Source: JAENVU01 sp038250905 (GTDB lineage: Bacteria; Actinomycetota; Acidimicrobiia; IMCC26256; JAENVU01). Taken from it: a stretch of 64,000 bases of DNA. Location of the stretch: the NCBI GenBank assembly GCA_038250905.1, contig JBBSBV010000019.1, forward strand, positions 1 to 64,000, written 5' to 3'. How positions within the stretch are numbered: position 1 is the first letter of the stretch; each line of letters opens with the position of its first letter. The notes beneath the pieces were generated by a model. That model did no database searches. It was given only the letters and a program-made list of their open reading frames with translations, and was not told the DNA's origin. Below are positions 32,603 through 41,617 of this stretch, piece by piece. Position numbers and translations under genes: made by a program.

Positions 32603-33241
32603 ATGCACGCGATCGTGGCCGCCGGTGGTGATCCGCTCGATGCGTCCTGGCTCCCGGCGCGGTTCGACGCAGACCTCGTCGTCGCCGCCGACTCCGGCCT
32701 CGCCCACGTCTTCGCCCTCGGCCTCACCCCCGACATCGTCGTCGGCGATCTCGACTCGGTGATGCCGGCCGACCTCGAACGCGCCCGCGACCTCGGCGCC
32801 CGGATCGAGCGATATCCCGCCGACAAGGACGCCACCGACCTCGAACTCGCACTCGACCTCGTGCGCGGACTCGGCGCGACGACGGTCACCGTGGTCGGCG
32901 CGGGTGGGGGGCGCCTCGACCATCTCGTCGGTGGTCTGCACCTGCTCGCCGCGCCGGCCTGGTCCGTGATGCGGATCACCGCCCTCGCCGGCCCGGCCCG
33001 CGTGACCGTCGTCCACGACCGCGCGGAGCTGACGGGCACGATCGGCAGCATCGTCACGCTCCTCGCCGTCGGAGGCTCGGCCGCCGGTGTCACCACCGAC
33101 GGCCTGCGCTGGACCCACGCCGACGACGAACTCGATGCCACCTCGACACGCGGCGTCAGCAACGAGGTGACCCGAACACCCTTCACCGTGCAGGTCCACA
33201 CCGGGACCCTGCTCGTGATCCAACCCACCGGAGGTCGCTAG
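32603..33241 (+). CDS. thiN: Thiamine pyrophosphokinase
   Basis: A 212-residue enzyme making TPP from thiamine and ATP. Family motifs are VAADSGLAHVFALGL, the acidic VVGDLDSV, YPADKDATDLELAL, GAGGGRLDHLVGGL and a C-terminal SNEVTRTPFTVQVHTG. It starts at ATG 32603 downstream of a TPP riboswitch and is followed with no gap by the thiamine-binding lipoprotein. This ties intake to phosphorylation. No thiamine biosynthesis gene is seen nearby, so the operon looks like a salvage unit. Confidence 0.92.
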   Translation: MHAIVAAGGDPLDASWLPARFDADLVVAADSGLAHVFALGLTPDIVVGDLDSVMPADLERARDLGARIERYPADKDATDLELALDLVRGLGATTVTVVGAGGGRLDHLVGGLHLLAAPAWSVMRITALAGPARVTVVHDRAELTGTIGSIVTLLAVGGSAAGVTTDGLRWTHADDELDATSTRGVSNEVTRTPFTVQVHTGTLLVIQPTGGR

Positions 33242-34306
33242 ATGCGCGCCAGCAGAATCACCCCCGTCGTGCTCCTCGTCGTCACCGTGCTCGTCGGCGT
33301 CTCGGCGTGTTCGTCCGGGAGCAGCGGGTCCGCGAGCGCCACCAAGACAGTGACCCTGGTGAGCCACGACTCGTTCGCGGTGTCCAAGCCCGTCCTGCGT
33401 GCCTTCACCCGCGAGACCGGATGGAAGGTGCGGGTCCTGAAGAACGGCGACGCCGGCGCCGCACTCAACCAGGTGATCCTCACCAAGGACGCTCCCCTGG
33501 GCGACGCGTTCTTCGGCGTCGACAACACCTTCCTCTCCCGCGCCCTCGACGCCAACGTGTTCGCCCGGTACCACGCGAAGGGGACGGACGCGATCCCGAG
33601 CGCGCTCCGGCTCGATCCGACCGATCATGCGACCACCATCGACTTCGGCGACGTGTGCGTGAACGTCGACAAGAAGTGGGCGAGCTCGACCTTCCAGGTC
33701 CTGCCCAAGACCCTCGAGGATCTCGCCGACCCGAAGTACCGCAACCTGCTCGTGGTCGAGAACCCGGCCACGTCGTCGCCCGGCCTCGCGTTCGTCGCGG
33801 CGACCGTCGCGCACTTCGGTGACAAATGGCTGGACTACTGGGACCGGCTGCGGGCCAACGGCGTGAAGGTCGTCGACGGTTGGGAGCAGGCCTACAACGG
33901 TGAGTTCTCCGGCGCGGCGGGGAGCAAGGGCACCCGACCCTTCGTGGTGAGCTACGCGTCGAGTCCTCCGGCCGAGGTCTACTTCGCCGACCCGCAGCCC
34001 AGCGTCGCGCCGACCGTCTCCCTCGATGCCACCTGCTTCCGACAGGTCGAGTTCGCCGGCGTCCTCCGCGGCGCGGCCCACCCCGAAGGCGCACGCAAGC
34101 TGATCGACTTCATGCTCACGCAGCGGTTCCAGCGCGACATGCCGCTCACGATGTTCGTGGACCCCGCGATCCCGAACACCCCGCTCCCCGCCGTGTTCCA
34201 GAAGTTCGCGACCGTGCCGGCCGACCCGTTCACCCTGTCGCCGTCCGAGATCGGCCGCCACCGAGCGAGCTGGATCAAGGACTGGACGGCGCACGTCCTG
34301 CGATGA
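33242..34306 (+). CDS. tbpA: Thiamine-binding lipoprotein of an ABC transporter
   Basis: A 354-residue solute-binding protein. A lipoprotein signal has its lipobox at VSAC (Cys about 23), followed by a Ser/Gly linker. The binding domain opens VTLVSHDSFAVSKPVLRAF and has DAFFGVDNTFLSRAL, VENPATSSPGLAF and EQAYNGEFSGAAG, as in TbpA/ThiB proteins. The ATG directly follows the TAG of the kinase gene, and its stop overlaps the permease start (ATGA). Lipid attachment at the outer face of the cytoplasmic membrane is expected. Confidence 0.92.
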   Translation: MRASRITPVVLLVVTVLVGVSACSSGSSGSASATKTVTLVSHDSFAVSKPVLRAFTRETGWKVRVLKNGDAGAALNQVILTKDAPLGDAFFGVDNTFLSRALDANVFARYHAKGTDAIPSALRLDPTDHATTIDFGDVCVNVDKKWASSTFQVLPKTLEDLADPKYRNLLVVENPATSSPGLAFVAATVAHFGDKWLDYWDRLRANGVKVVDGWEQAYNGEFSGAAGSKGTRPFVVSYASSPPAEVYFADPQPSVAPTVSLDATCFRQVEFAGVLRGAAHPEGARKLIDFMLTQRFQRDMPLTMFVDPAIPNTPLPAVFQKFATVPADPFTLSPSEIGRHRASWIKDWTAHVLR

Positions 34307-35904
34307 GCGCCGGTCTCCGGCGGGGCGCCGGCGGCGCGGTGCTCGTCGCGCTCCCGTTGGCCTTCCTCGGCCTGTTCTTCGTGTGGCCGGTGGTTGCGAT
34401 CATGGCGCGCGGGCTCTTCTCCCACGGCTCCCTCGACCTCGGACCGGTCGGCGACGCCTTCCGCGATCCGGCCCTTCGCCACGTCGCATGGTTCACCGTG
34501 TGGCAGGCGACCCTCTCGACGATCGCGACGCTCGCCGTCGCACTCCCGGCGACCGCGGTCCTCAGCCGGTTCCGGTTCGCGGGCCGCGGGCTCGTGATCG
34601 CCGGGCTGACGATGCCGTTCGTCCTCCCGACCGTGGTGGTCGCGACTGCGTTCCGCGGGCTGGGCATCGACGGGTCGTTGACCGCGATCCTGCTCGCCCA
34701 TGCGTTCTTCAACGTGGCCGTGGTCGTGCGCGTGGTGGGTGCGGCGTGGGTCGGACTCGACCCGCGGGCCGAGGACGCGGCGCGCACCCTCGGCGCGGGG
34801 CCGGTCCGCACCTTCACCGCCGTCACGCTGCCGGCGCTGCGTCCCGCGATCGCGGCGGCGGCGTCGATCGTGTTCCTGTTCTGCTTCACGTCGTTCGGCG
34901 TGATCCTCATCCTCGGCGGCCCGCGCTTCGCCACCCTCGAGACCGAGATCTACCGCGCCACCGCACAACTCCTCGACCTGCGCACCGCCGCCGCGTTGTC
35001 CGTGATCCAACTGCTCGCCGTCGCAATCGTGCTCCTGGTGGCAGGTCGCGCCGCCGGACGATCACGCCGGGTGAGCCGACACGGCGACACCGGCCGCACG
35101 ATCGCCGGTGTGCGGGAGTGGGCCGTCGCGGTGCTCGCAATGGCACCGGCGGCCGCCCTCGTCGGATGGCCACTCCTGGGCCTCGTGCGGCGCTCGTTCG
35201 CGCACGGCGCGGCCGGGTACTCGAACCTCACGACCACCCCGGTCGGCGCATCGGGTTCGGGGCTGCACGCGCTCGGGACCAGCGTGGAGATCGCGATCGT
35301 TGCGGCCACCCTCGCCACCGGTCTCGGCCTCGCGCTCGCCACCGCGATCACGCGCCCGACGCGCACGCGCGGGCGGCCACGCTTCTTCACCCGACTCACG
35401 GAGTCGCTGGCGGTCCTCCCGCTCGGGGTTTCGGCCGTGACGGTCGGCTTCGGCTTCCTCATCGTGTTCGACACGCCGCCGTTCGACCTGCGGACCTCCT
35501 GGTGGATCATCCCGATCGCTCACGCCCTGGTGGCGCTCCCGTTCGTGGTGCGGGCGACGGTCCCGACCCTGCGGTCGGTCGACCCGCACCAGCGCGAGGC
35601 GGCCGCACTGCTCGGCGCGCCCCCCGCCCGCGTCTGGCGCGAGATCGACGCGCGGGTCGCGGCCCGGGCCGCGGTGGTCGCAGCCGGGTTCGCGTTCGCG
35701 ATCTCGCTCGGCGAGTTCGGCGCGACGCTCTTCATCGTGCGCCCCGAGACCACGACCGCACCGGTCGCGATCTTCCGGTTCCTCAGCCGCCCGGGAGCAA
35801 CCAACGTCGACCAGGCCATGGCGTTGGCCACGCTGCTGGCGTGCGTCACCGGGATCGTCGCCCTCGCCGGCGAACGACTCATGCCGCGCCGGCGGACCGT
35901 CTGA
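34303..35904 (+). CDS. thiP: Thiamine ABC transporter permease (fused two-domain)
   Basis: A 533-residue membrane protein with two six-helix permease halves, as is usual for ThiP. Each half carries an EAA-type cytoplasmic loop (EDAARTLGAGPVRTFTAVTL near 150 and EAAALLGAPPARVWREIDAR near 430). Hydrophobic segments start at once (VLVALPLAFLGLFFVWPVV). It is coupled at both ends, by ATGA with tbpA and ATGA-type overlap with thiQ. Confidence 0.9.
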   Translation: MSAGLRRGAGGAVLVALPLAFLGLFFVWPVVAIMARGLFSHGSLDLGPVGDAFRDPALRHVAWFTVWQATLSTIATLAVALPATAVLSRFRFAGRGLVIAGLTMPFVLPTVVVATAFRGLGIDGSLTAILLAHAFFNVAVVVRVVGAAWVGLDPRAEDAARTLGAGPVRTFTAVTLPALRPAIAAAASIVFLFCFTSFGVILILGGPRFATLETEIYRATAQLLDLRTAAALSVIQLLAVAIVLLVAGRAAGRSRRVSRHGDTGRTIAGVREWAVAVLAMAPAAALVGWPLLGLVRRSFAHGAAGYSNLTTTPVGASGSGLHALGTSVEIAIVAATLATGLGLALATAITRPTRTRGRPRFFTRLTESLAVLPLGVSAVTVGFGFLIVFDTPPFDLRTSWWIIPIAHALVALPFVVRATVPTLRSVDPHQREAAALLGAPPARVWREIDARVAARAAVVAAGFAFAISLGEFGATLFIVRPETTTAPVAIFRFLSRPGATNVDQAMALATLLACVTGIVALAGERLMPRRRTV

Positions 35905-36929
35905 TGCTGACGGTCACGGGCGTCTCGGTCCACTACGGACCGGTGATCGCCGCCGACCACGTCGATCTCACGGTCGCCGACGGCGAGATCACCGCGGTGC
36001 TCGGGCCGAGCGGGAGCGGCAAGACCAGCCTGTTGCGCGCCATCGCCGGGCTGGAGTCGATCGCGTCGGGCACGGTCGCATGGGATGGCGCGGACATCAC
36101 CGCGGTGCCGCCGCACCGGCGGGACTTCGGCCTGATGTTCCAGGACCACGCGCTGTTCGACCATCGCGACGTCGTCGGCAACGTGGCGTTCGGCCTGCGG
36201 ATGCACGGAGTTGCGCCAGGAGTTCGGGCCGCCCGGGCGCGTGCGATGTTGGACCTCGTCGGGCTCACCGGGTACGAACACCGACGGATCGACGAACTCT
36301 CGGGCGGCGAACAGCAGCGGGTGGCCCTGGCCCGTGCGCTCGCGCCCCGACCCCGACTCCTGATGCTCGACGAACCCCTCGCCGCGGTCGACCGGGAGCG
36401 CCGGGACGACCTCGCGTCCGAACTGCACGCGATCATCCGGACGAGTGGCACCGCCACCCTGCTCGTGACCCACGACCTGGACGAGGCGTTCACCCTCGCG
36501 GACTCCGTCGTGATCCTCGACCACGGACGCGTCGAACGGGCCGGACCGGCCCGCGACGTGTGGCGTGCGCCCGGCTCGGTGCGGGCCGCCCGGTTCCTCG
36601 GGGTCACGACCGAGCTGACGCTGCCCGTGGCGGACGGAACCGTCGCCACCCCCTGGGGACCGGCAGCGGCACCCGAGGGCACGCCCTCCGTGGCCTGGGT
36701 CGGGTTCCGGGCCGCGGACCTCCGGTACCAACCCCCGAGCGAGATCGGAGCCGAGACGGCCACGGTCAGCGGCACGGTCCGGGCGACGGCATTCCGCGGC
36801 GATCATTCGGTCGGTCACATCGACACGACGGTCGGCCCGCTCGTGGCGGTCGGACGCGAGCAGCCGCCGATCGGCACGAGCGTCGCGGTCACGGCCGACC
36901 TCGAAGCTGCGGTGATCCTCGGCGCGTAA
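35904..36929 (+). CDS. thiQ: Thiamine ABC transporter ATPase
   Basis: A 341-residue ATPase: Walker A GPSGSGKTS, Q-loop FQDHALFDH, signature LSGGEQQRVALARAL, Walker B LLMLDEPLAAVD and switch His in LVTHDLDEAF. It is longer than ThiQ of enterobacteria (about 230). A C-terminal TOBE-like domain of about 100 residues (VAWVGFRAADLRY, VRATAFRGDHSVGHI) makes it resemble iron/spermidine-type ATPases, so the binding protein and riboswitch carry the thiamine assignment. Confidence 0.9.
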   Translation: MLTVTGVSVHYGPVIAADHVDLTVADGEITAVLGPSGSGKTSLLRAIAGLESIASGTVAWDGADITAVPPHRRDFGLMFQDHALFDHRDVVGNVAFGLRMHGVAPGVRAARARAMLDLVGLTGYEHRRIDELSGGEQQRVALARALAPRPRLLMLDEPLAAVDRERRDDLASELHAIIRTSGTATLLVTHDLDEAFTLADSVVILDHGRVERAGPARDVWRAPGSVRAARFLGVTTELTLPVADGTVATPWGPAAAPEGTPSVAWVGFRAADLRYQPPSEIGAETATVSGTVRATAFRGDHSVGHIDTTVGPLVAVGREQPPIGTSVAVTADLEAAVILGA

Positions 36930-36940
36930 GGTCCCCGGCC

Positions 36941-38629
36941 ATGCCCGACCTCCGGTTCGACCACCTCTACAAGTACGACGAGTTGGTGGCCGCGCTCGAG
37001 TCGCTGGCCACGAGCGCGCCGGGCCTGATGAGGCTCGAGTCGGTCGGGACCTCGCACGAAGGCCGCACGATCTGGCTCGCCACCGTGACGGATTCCGCCA
37101 CCGGTCCGGCCGCCGAGAAGCCGGCGATCTTCGTCGAGGCGAACATCCACGCGACCGAGGTCACCGCCTCGACCGCCGCGCTCCACCTCCTGCACCACCT
37201 CGTCACGCGTCATGGTAACGACCCCACGGTGACCCGCGCCCTCGCCACCCGCGCGTTCTACGTGATGCCGCGCGTGAACCCCGACGGGGTGGAACTCGCG
37301 CTCGCCGACGACCCCACCTACCTGCGATCGTCCACGCGTGTCTACCCGCGCCCCGACCAGACCCCCGGGCTCGTGGAACGCGACGTCGACGGTGACGGAC
37401 GGATCCTCACGATGCGGATCGCCGATCCCGACGGCGCGTGGATAGTGCACCCCGAAGACGCGCGGCTCATGGTCGCGCGCCCGTTCGACGACGTGAGCGA
37501 CGGGCCCTGCTACCGACTGCTGCCCGAGGGCACCGTGCACGAGTTCGATCCCGACCGCGTCCCGCTCGCGCGCGACCTGCAGGGCCTCGACCTCAACCGC
37601 AACTTCCCGCACGACTGGAAGCCCGAAGGGGACCAGGCGGGTTCGGGCCCGTTCCCGACCTCGGAGCCGGAGGTGCGGGCGGTCGTCGAGGCGGTCACTG
37701 CCCGCCCCAACGTCGGCGCGTACTTCGCCCACCACACCTACGCGGGCGTGATCCTGCGTCCGTTCGGTGGCCACCCCGACGAGCACTTCCCGACCGCCGA
37801 CCTCGCGATGTACCAGGTACTCGCCCAACGCGCGACCGAGATCACCGGGTACCCCACCGCATCGGTCTTCCACGAGTTCAAGTACGACCCGAAGACGTTC
37901 ATCACCGGTTGCGGCGACGAGTGGGCCTACGACTACCTCGGCATCTTCGGGTGGACCACCGAGTTCTGGAGTCCACTGCGCGCCGCGGGCATCGAGCACA
38001 AGTACATCGACTGGTACCTCGAGCATCCGGTCGAGGACGACCTCACGCTGCTGCGCTGGAACGACGACGTGCTGGGCGGGGCCGGCTTCGTCGACTGGTA
38101 CCCGTTCGAGCATCCACAACTCGGCCCGGTGGAGATCGGGGGCTGGGACTTCTTCCGCACCTGGACCAACGCACCGGGTGCGCTGATGGAGGCCGAGATC
38201 GCGCCCCACTCCGAGTTCGCGGTCGCCCACGCACTGGCCCTGCCCGAACTCGCGATCCACGAGGTGCGCGTCACCGCACTCGGCGACGGCACGTGGCACG
38301 TCCGCGCCGTGGTCAAGAACCGCGGTTGGATGGCCACCAACGTGAGCAAGCGGGCCTTGGAACGCAAAGCGGTCCGCGACGTCGAGATCACCATCGACCT
38401 GCCCGACGACACCGAACTCGTCACCGGCCGTCACACCGTCGAGGTCGGTCAGCTGCGCGGCCGTTCACGCGCCCGCACGATGCTCGCGATGTCCGACGGC
38501 GGGTACGACCCGAGCACCGAGCGCGCGGTCGTCGACTGGGTGGTGCGCGGACCGCAGGGCGCCGGTGTCACGATCGTCGCCGCGCACGCCCGGGCGGGCG
38601 TGGTGCGCGCCGCGGCGGAACTCGCATGA
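36941..38629 (+). CDS. M14-family zinc carboxypeptidase
   Basis: A 562-residue metallocarboxypeptidase. The Zn ligands His and Glu are in ANIHATEVTAS (about H70, E73), the third ligand is in AYFAHHTYAG, substrate-binding NRNFPHDW is present, and the catalytic Glu is probably in GWTTEFWS. There is no signal peptide (MPDLRFDHLYKYDEL begins the fold), so it may act inside the cell. A C-terminal region of about 150 residues (ALGDGTWHVRAVVKNRGW) forms an extra beta domain. It starts 11 bp after thiQ, and its stop overlaps the Gfo/Idh gene (ATGA). The peptide substrate is unknown. Confidence 0.85.
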   Translation: MPDLRFDHLYKYDELVAALESLATSAPGLMRLESVGTSHEGRTIWLATVTDSATGPAAEKPAIFVEANIHATEVTASTAALHLLHHLVTRHGNDPTVTRALATRAFYVMPRVNPDGVELALADDPTYLRSSTRVYPRPDQTPGLVERDVDGDGRILTMRIADPDGAWIVHPEDARLMVARPFDDVSDGPCYRLLPEGTVHEFDPDRVPLARDLQGLDLNRNFPHDWKPEGDQAGSGPFPTSEPEVRAVVEAVTARPNVGAYFAHHTYAGVILRPFGGHPDEHFPTADLAMYQVLAQRATEITGYPTASVFHEFKYDPKTFITGCGDEWAYDYLGIFGWTTEFWSPLRAAGIEHKYIDWYLEHPVEDDLTLLRWNDDVLGGAGFVDWYPFEHPQLGPVEIGGWDFFRTWTNAPGALMEAEIAPHSEFAVAHALALPELAIHEVRVTALGDGTWHVRAVVKNRGWMATNVSKRALERKAVRDVEITIDLPDDTELVTGRHTVEVGQLRGRSRARTMLAMSDGGYDPSTERAVVDWVVRGPQGAGVTIVAAHARAGVVRAAAELA

Positions 38630-39504
38630 CGGCACCGGTTCGCGTCGGCCTCGCCGGGGCCGGGCCCTGGGCGCGCATCGTCCACGCGCCGATGCTCGCG
38701 GCCGGACCGGAGACCGAACTCGTCGGGGTCTGGTCCCGCACTCCCGAACACGCGGCCGCGCTGGCGGCCGCGCACGGCGTCATCCGCTTCGCCTCGTACG
38801 ACGAAATGCTCGAGGCCGTCGATGCCGTGGCGCTGGCCGTGGTCCCCGCCGCCCAGCCGGACCTCGCGGTGCGGGCCGCCAACGCGGGGAAGGCACTGCT
38901 GCTCGAGAAGCCCCTCGCGCTCGACGTCGCCGGCGCGCAGCGCATCGCCGACGCGGTCGCCGCGAACCGCGTGGGGTCCATCGTCGTATTGACCTACCGC
39001 TTCGCGGACGTCGTGCGGGACTTCCTTGCCGAGGCCCGGACCTTCGACGCCCACGGCGGCCGGGCCTGTTTCGTGTCCGGCGCGTTCCTGAGTGGCGCGT
39101 TCGCCGGTGGGTGGCGCCTCGAACTCGGCGCGCTGCTCGACGTCGGTCCCCATATCCTCGATCTGGTCGAAGCCGCGCTCGGCCCGGTCGTCGAAGTCCG
39201 CGCCGCCGGCGATCCGCAGCAATGGGTGAGCCTGCTCCTCACGCACGAGAGCGGCGCGGTCAGCGACGTTTCCCTGTCGTGCGCGAGCGCGATCGAACCG
39301 AGCCGCACCGAGATCGAGATCTACGGCCGTACCCGGTCGATCGCGGTCGACGGGCGGGCCGGTGCGCGGGCGGAGTCCTTCGCACGATTGCGGGCCGAGT
39401 TCGCGCACGTCGCGCGCACCGGAGCACCGCACGAGTGCGACGCGGCACGCGGGCTGGTGCTCCAGCACCTCATCGAGCGCGCCTCCCGCGCCCTCGACGG
39501 GTAG
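38626..39504 (+). CDS. Gfo/Idh/MocA-family oxidoreductase
   Basis: A 292-residue dehydrogenase. The Rossmann fold starts at VRVGLAGAGPWARIVHAPML, the conserved lysine is in LLLEKPLAL, and the C-terminal substrate domain has GALLDVGPHILDLVEAALG with the family's catalytic His. It is shorter than the usual ~340 residues, with a reduced C-terminal sheet. It is translationally coupled to the M14 peptidase gene. The substrate, usually a sugar or cyclitol, is not evident. Confidence 0.83.
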   Translation: MTAPVRVGLAGAGPWARIVHAPMLAAGPETELVGVWSRTPEHAAALAAAHGVIRFASYDEMLEAVDAVALAVVPAAQPDLAVRAANAGKALLLEKPLALDVAGAQRIADAVAANRVGSIVVLTYRFADVVRDFLAEARTFDAHGGRACFVSGAFLSGAFAGGWRLELGALLDVGPHILDLVEAALGPVVEVRAAGDPQQWVSLLLTHESGAVSDVSLSCASAIEPSRTEIEIYGRTRSIAVDGRAGARAESFARLRAEFAHVARTGAPHECDAARGLVLQHLIERASRALDG

Positions 39505-39510
39505 CCACCG

Positions 39511-39912
39511 ATGGGGACGCTCGTCGTGGTGCTCCTGGGTGCGGCCGCGGTTGCGGGGTTCGTGATCGGCACCCGTCACCTCTATCTCCGGCTCTCCCGC
39601 CCCCGGGGATTCGAGTGCTCCCTGCGGCTCGTGCGCGGCGAGATGCCCGGGCTGGCGACGAAGTTCCGGGCAGGCCACGCGGGTCCCGAGATGCAGGTGC
39701 TCCGGTGGCGTCGGATCGCGTGGCCCGGACCGAGCGTCGCGTTCCCCGCGACCGCGGTACGGGTGGACCGCGCCCGGCGCCCGCACGCGGGCGAACGGCT
39801 CGCGATCCCCGCGACGTTCACCGTGGTCCCGGTCGAACTCGACTCCGGCACCCTCCTCGAACTCGCGCTCCCCGCCCGCCGGCTTCCCCGCCTCGTGGCG
39901 CTCCTCTCGTAG
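39511..39912 (+). CDS. DUF2550-like membrane-anchored protein
   Basis: A 133-residue protein with one N-terminal transmembrane helix (LVVVLLGAAAVAGFVIG) and a cytoplasmic or wall-facing beta domain (VLRWRRIAWPGPSVAFP, LLELALPARRL). The length, the helix-then-domain layout and the RWRRI-x-WP pattern resemble the DUF2550 family of actinobacteria, of unknown role. It starts 6 bp after the oxidoreductase stop. Confidence 0.55.
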   Translation: MGTLVVVLLGAAAVAGFVIGTRHLYLRLSRPRGFECSLRLVRGEMPGLATKFRAGHAGPEMQVLRWRRIAWPGPSVAFPATAVRVDRARRPHAGERLAIPATFTVVPVELDSGTLLELALPARRLPRLVALLS

Positions 39913-39922
39913 CCTGCGCGCG

Positions 39923-41617
39923 ATGGTGAGCCAGTCGTTCGACGTGGTCGTGATCGGGGCGGGTCACAACGGCCTCGTCGCGGCGGGACTGCTCGCCAAG
40001 CGCGGTGCGCGTGTGACGGTCCTCGAACGGCGGGACGTGGTCGGTGGCGCCGCGGTCACCGAGCAGCCCTGGGGCCCCGACTTCAAGATGACCGCGCTCT
40101 CGTACGTCGTGAGCCTCATGCCGCCGACGATCCAACGCGAGCTGGAACTCGAGAAGCACGGCTACCGGATCTACCCGCAGGGTCCGTACTTCGCACCCCG
40201 TCCCGACGGCCGGGCGCTCCGGCTGCCCGACGACCCGGCGGCCCGACGCGCGGCCATCGGCGAGTTCTCGACACGCGACGCGGCCGCCTACGAAGCATGG
40301 GAGGAGTGGCTCTCGGGGTTGGCCGACGTGCTCGCGCCGCTCCTCACCGAGACGCCCCCACGCCTCGGATCACACCACCCGGCCGACCTCCTCGCCCAGG
40401 GCAAGCTCGGGTGGCTCGCCCGCCGGTGGGACCAACGCGCGATAGCGGACATCACGCGACTCTTCACCATGAGCATCGCCGATCTCGTGGAGGACCGGTT
40501 CGAGTCCGACGCCATGCGCGGCGTGCTCTCGGTGAGCGGTGTCATCGGCACGTGGGCCGGCCCCCGTTCGGCCGGGACCGCCTACGTGATGGCCCACCAC
40601 AAGATCGGTGAGGTCGGCGACGGCAAACTCGGCGCCTGGGGATTCCCCGAAGGCGGGATGGGCGGCGTCACCCGCGCGCTCCGCGACGCGGCGGTGAGCT
40701 TCGGAGCGACCGTGCGCACGGAGTGTCCGGTCGACCGCATCCTCATCCGCGACGGCCGGACGACGGGCGTGGTCCTCGAATCCGGCGAGGAGATCCGCGC
40801 CGACCACGTGATCGCCACCACCCACCCGCAGATCACCTTCCTACGCCAGATCGACCCCCGCGATCTCCCCGCCGAGTTCGTCGCCGACCTCCGGGCCTGG
40901 AAGACGCGCAGCGGGACGGTGAAGGTCAACCTCGCGCTCGACCGGCTGCCCGAGTTCCGCGCCGCGCCGGGGTTCGATCCCGACGTGCACGGCGGCACGA
41001 TCGTGCTGGCCCCGAGCCTCGATCATGTGGAGAACGCCTTCCAGGACGCGGTCGTCGGCCGGCCCGCCGCCGCTCCGTTCGCCGACATCTGCATCCCGTC
41101 GGTCTTCGACCCCACCCTCGCGCCCGAGGGTCAGCACGTGATGTCGATGTTCACGCAGTGGGTCCCCCATACCTGGTCCGAGTCCGCCTCGATGAGCACG
41201 ATCGGCGCATCGACCGGAGGTTCTCCCGATCGGGCGCCGATCGCCGCAGACCCACACCGCGACGACCTCGACGCGTACGCGGATCGCGTCGTCGCCCAGA
41301 TGGAAACCGTCGCGCCCGGGTTCACCGACTCGATCCTGCACCGGCAGGTGATCGGCCCGCACGCGATGGAGCACACCTACGGTCTGATCGGCGGCAACAT
41401 CTTCCACGGCGAACTCTCACCCGCGCAGCTGTTCCACATGCGCCCGGCCCCGGGCTACGCCGACTACCGCACGCCGATCCGTGACCTGTACCAGGCGTCG
41501 AGCGCGACCCACGGCGGCGGCGGCGTGACCGGCATCCCCGCGCTCAAGGTCGTCGAGCAGATCACGCAAGACCGGAAGTTCAGGCGGTCGCGGCGAGGGC
41601 GGCGCCGAACGCGGTGA
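39923..41617 (+). CDS. Phytoene dehydrogenase-like FAD oxidoreductase (PYROXD2-like)
   Basis: A 564-residue flavoprotein. The FAD motif VVVIGAGHNGLVAAGLLA is at the N-terminus, with ERRDVVGGAAVTEQ after it and a C-terminal YQASSATHGGGGVTGIPAL. It belongs to the carotene-desaturase-like group that includes vertebrate PYROXD2, not to true carotenoid clusters, and no carotenoid genes are nearby. The last 13 or so residues are basic (RRSRRGRRRTR) and are encoded within the 3' end of the convergent aminotransferase gene (38-bp overlap), so the end may be a recent extension. The substrate is unknown. Confidence 0.83.
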   Translation: MVSQSFDVVVIGAGHNGLVAAGLLAKRGARVTVLERRDVVGGAAVTEQPWGPDFKMTALSYVVSLMPPTIQRELELEKHGYRIYPQGPYFAPRPDGRALRLPDDPAARRAAIGEFSTRDAAAYEAWEEWLSGLADVLAPLLTETPPRLGSHHPADLLAQGKLGWLARRWDQRAIADITRLFTMSIADLVEDRFESDAMRGVLSVSGVIGTWAGPRSAGTAYVMAHHKIGEVGDGKLGAWGFPEGGMGGVTRALRDAAVSFGATVRTECPVDRILIRDGRTTGVVLESGEEIRADHVIATTHPQITFLRQIDPRDLPAEFVADLRAWKTRSGTVKVNLALDRLPEFRAAPGFDPDVHGGTIVLAPSLDHVENAFQDAVVGRPAAAPFADICIPSVFDPTLAPEGQHVMSMFTQWVPHTWSESASMSTIGASTGGSPDRAPIAADPHRDDLDAYADRVVAQMETVAPGFTDSILHRQVIGPHAMEHTYGLIGGNIFHGELSPAQLFHMRPAPGYADYRTPIRDLYQASSATHGGGGVTGIPALKVVEQITQDRKFRRSRRGRRRTR

